Assembly (NCBI GenBank): GCA_018895795.1
Contig: JAHINZ010000323.1
Span: forward strand, 1-14,800
DNA from: Alphaproteobacteria bacterium
Lineage (GTDB): Bacteria > Pseudomonadota > Alphaproteobacteria > Caulobacterales > Caulobacteraceae
Reading direction: 5' to 3'
Length of the DNA: 14,800 nt
In this document: positions 14,128 through 14,800 of the stretch, piece by piece
How the letters are laid out: each line of letters begins with the position of its first letter
Numbering within the stretch: the stretch's first letter is position 1
Position numbers and translations under genes: made by a program
Notes under the pieces: generated by a model
The model's input: the letters and a program-made list of their open reading frames with translations, nothing else
The model's database searches: none
What the model was told of the DNA's origin: nothing

Positions 14128-14193
14128 CGGCCGAACTAACCCCGGCGACGCGGCTTCGTTCCCGACCGTGCGCGGATCGAGGAGGACGAGCGG

Positions 14194-14800
14194 CTAGGCC
14201 GCGAAGCCGGCCTCGGCGAAAGCCAGCATGCGGGCCAGCAGGCCTTCGACATCATCTTCCTGGGTCGTGCCTTCCGACAGCACGCTGAGCCGGTCGAATT
14301 CGGCGAAGCGGTTATTGTGCAGCATGCCCAGGGTGAAATGCAGCCGCCAGTAGACCTCCTCGGGCGACAGGTCCGGGCGCGCCGCCAGCAGGGCGTCGGA
14401 GAACCGGCGCAGGTGCGAGACATCGCTCTTGAGAACCTGGCGGATTTCGTCCGTGCCTTCGCTGCGGGCGCGGATCAGGAACTGCAGCGAGATGCGCCGC
14501 TCGTGATCGGGGGCCAGCCAGCGCAGGGGTGGGGTCAGCAGGGCGGCCAGCACCTCGCGCACCGGCGGCTTGCCGGCGTTGCGGTCATTGGCCTCATGCA
14601 GCATGCGGGCCCGTTCGCGGTTCAGCTCGGCCGTGCGGCGACGGAAGATTTCGAACAGCAGGGCGTCCTTGGAGCCGAAATGATAGTTCACCGAGGCCAG
14701 GTTGACGCCCGCGGCGGCCGTGATGTCGCGCACCGACACGTTCTGAAAGCCGTGCAAGGCGAACAGACGCTCGGCGGCCACGAACACCAGGTTCTTGGTG
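14194..14800 (-). CDS. TetR-family transcriptional regulator (5' end missing)
   Basis: The frame is still open at the window edge (codons T-K-N-L-V-F-V-A-A-E-R-L-F), so the first few residues lie outside; about 200 are visible. The N-terminal DNA-binding domain is clear: AAERLFALHGFQNVSVRDIT, then AAAGVNLASVNYHFGSKDAL, which contains the recognition helix. The C-terminal part, about 140 residues, is a helical ligand/dimer domain with a WRLHFTLGMLHN segment as found in several proteobacterial TetR proteins. The internal GTG at 14787 is not the likely start, because it would cut the first helix. The stop is 66 bases before the transglutaminase start on the same strand, so it may control that gene. 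No operator is visible here. Confidence 0.9.
   Translation of the reverse strand, partial: TKNLVFVAAERLFALHGFQNVSVRDITAAAGVNLASVNYHFGSKDALLFEIFRRRTAELNRERARMLHEANDRNAGKPPVREVLAALLTPPLRWLAPDHERRISLQFLIRARSEGTDEIRQVLKSDVSHLRRFSDALLAARPDLSPEEVYWRLHFTLGMLHNNRFAEFDRLSVLSEGTTQEDDVEGLLARMLAFAEAGFAA

Overview
The window is high-GC DNA with dense coding. It looks like an alphaproteobacterium of the Caulobacter/Phenylobacterium type. This rests on the gene families (feruloyl-CoA synthase, a solitary MdlC-like thiamine enzyme, a UVR-motif mini-protein, a YgfZ gene divergent from a GT9 gene), very strong G/C third positions, and a TTGACG -35 element. It is an inference from protein and codon style, since no rRNA or other marker is present. 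It reads as ordinary chromosome: no phage, integrase, transposase, CRISPR array or toxin-antitoxin pair is visible.

Layout. 1-672: 3' end of a Cys-rich repeat protein, followed by a textbook terminator. 864-2405 (-): TPP-dependent decarboxylase/acetolactate-synthase-like enzyme, divergent from a YhhN membrane protein (2547-3260, +). 3357-5156 (-): feruloyl-CoA synthase. 5261-6640 (-): GT9 heptosyltransferase-like protein with a long acidic/Pro tail, divergent from ygfZ (6716-7537, +). 7610-8285 (+): two-gene operon of a four-helix membrane protein and a small XRE regulator, preceded by two tandem 16-bp inverted repeats that look like its autoregulatory operator. 8329-8919 (+): 3-methyladenine DNA glycosylase I, convergent with a signal-peptidase-II-like gene (8949-9431, -). 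9432-10302: 870 bases without a convincing gene, holding a palindromic repeat and a run of RNA-like hairpins. 10303-10599 (+): UVR-motif mini-protein whose stop codon shares a CTAG with that of an MdtD-like exporter (10596-12014, -). 12053-12910 (-): exported protein of unknown function. 13068-13217 (-): a 49-codon gene with a perfect AGGAGG, directly behind a transglutaminase (13249-14127, -). 14194-14800 (-): TetR-type regulator running off the window.

Three composite inverted repeats of one family (745-852, 3189-3343, 9542-9658) occupy intergenic gaps, two of them between convergent gene ends. One has been read through, so that it supplies the last 23 residues of the YhhN protein.

No single large new system is evident. 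The observations most worth testing are the tandem operator of the membrane-protein/XRE operon, the 49-aa gene, the structured 9.9-10.3 kb region, and the composite palindromes.
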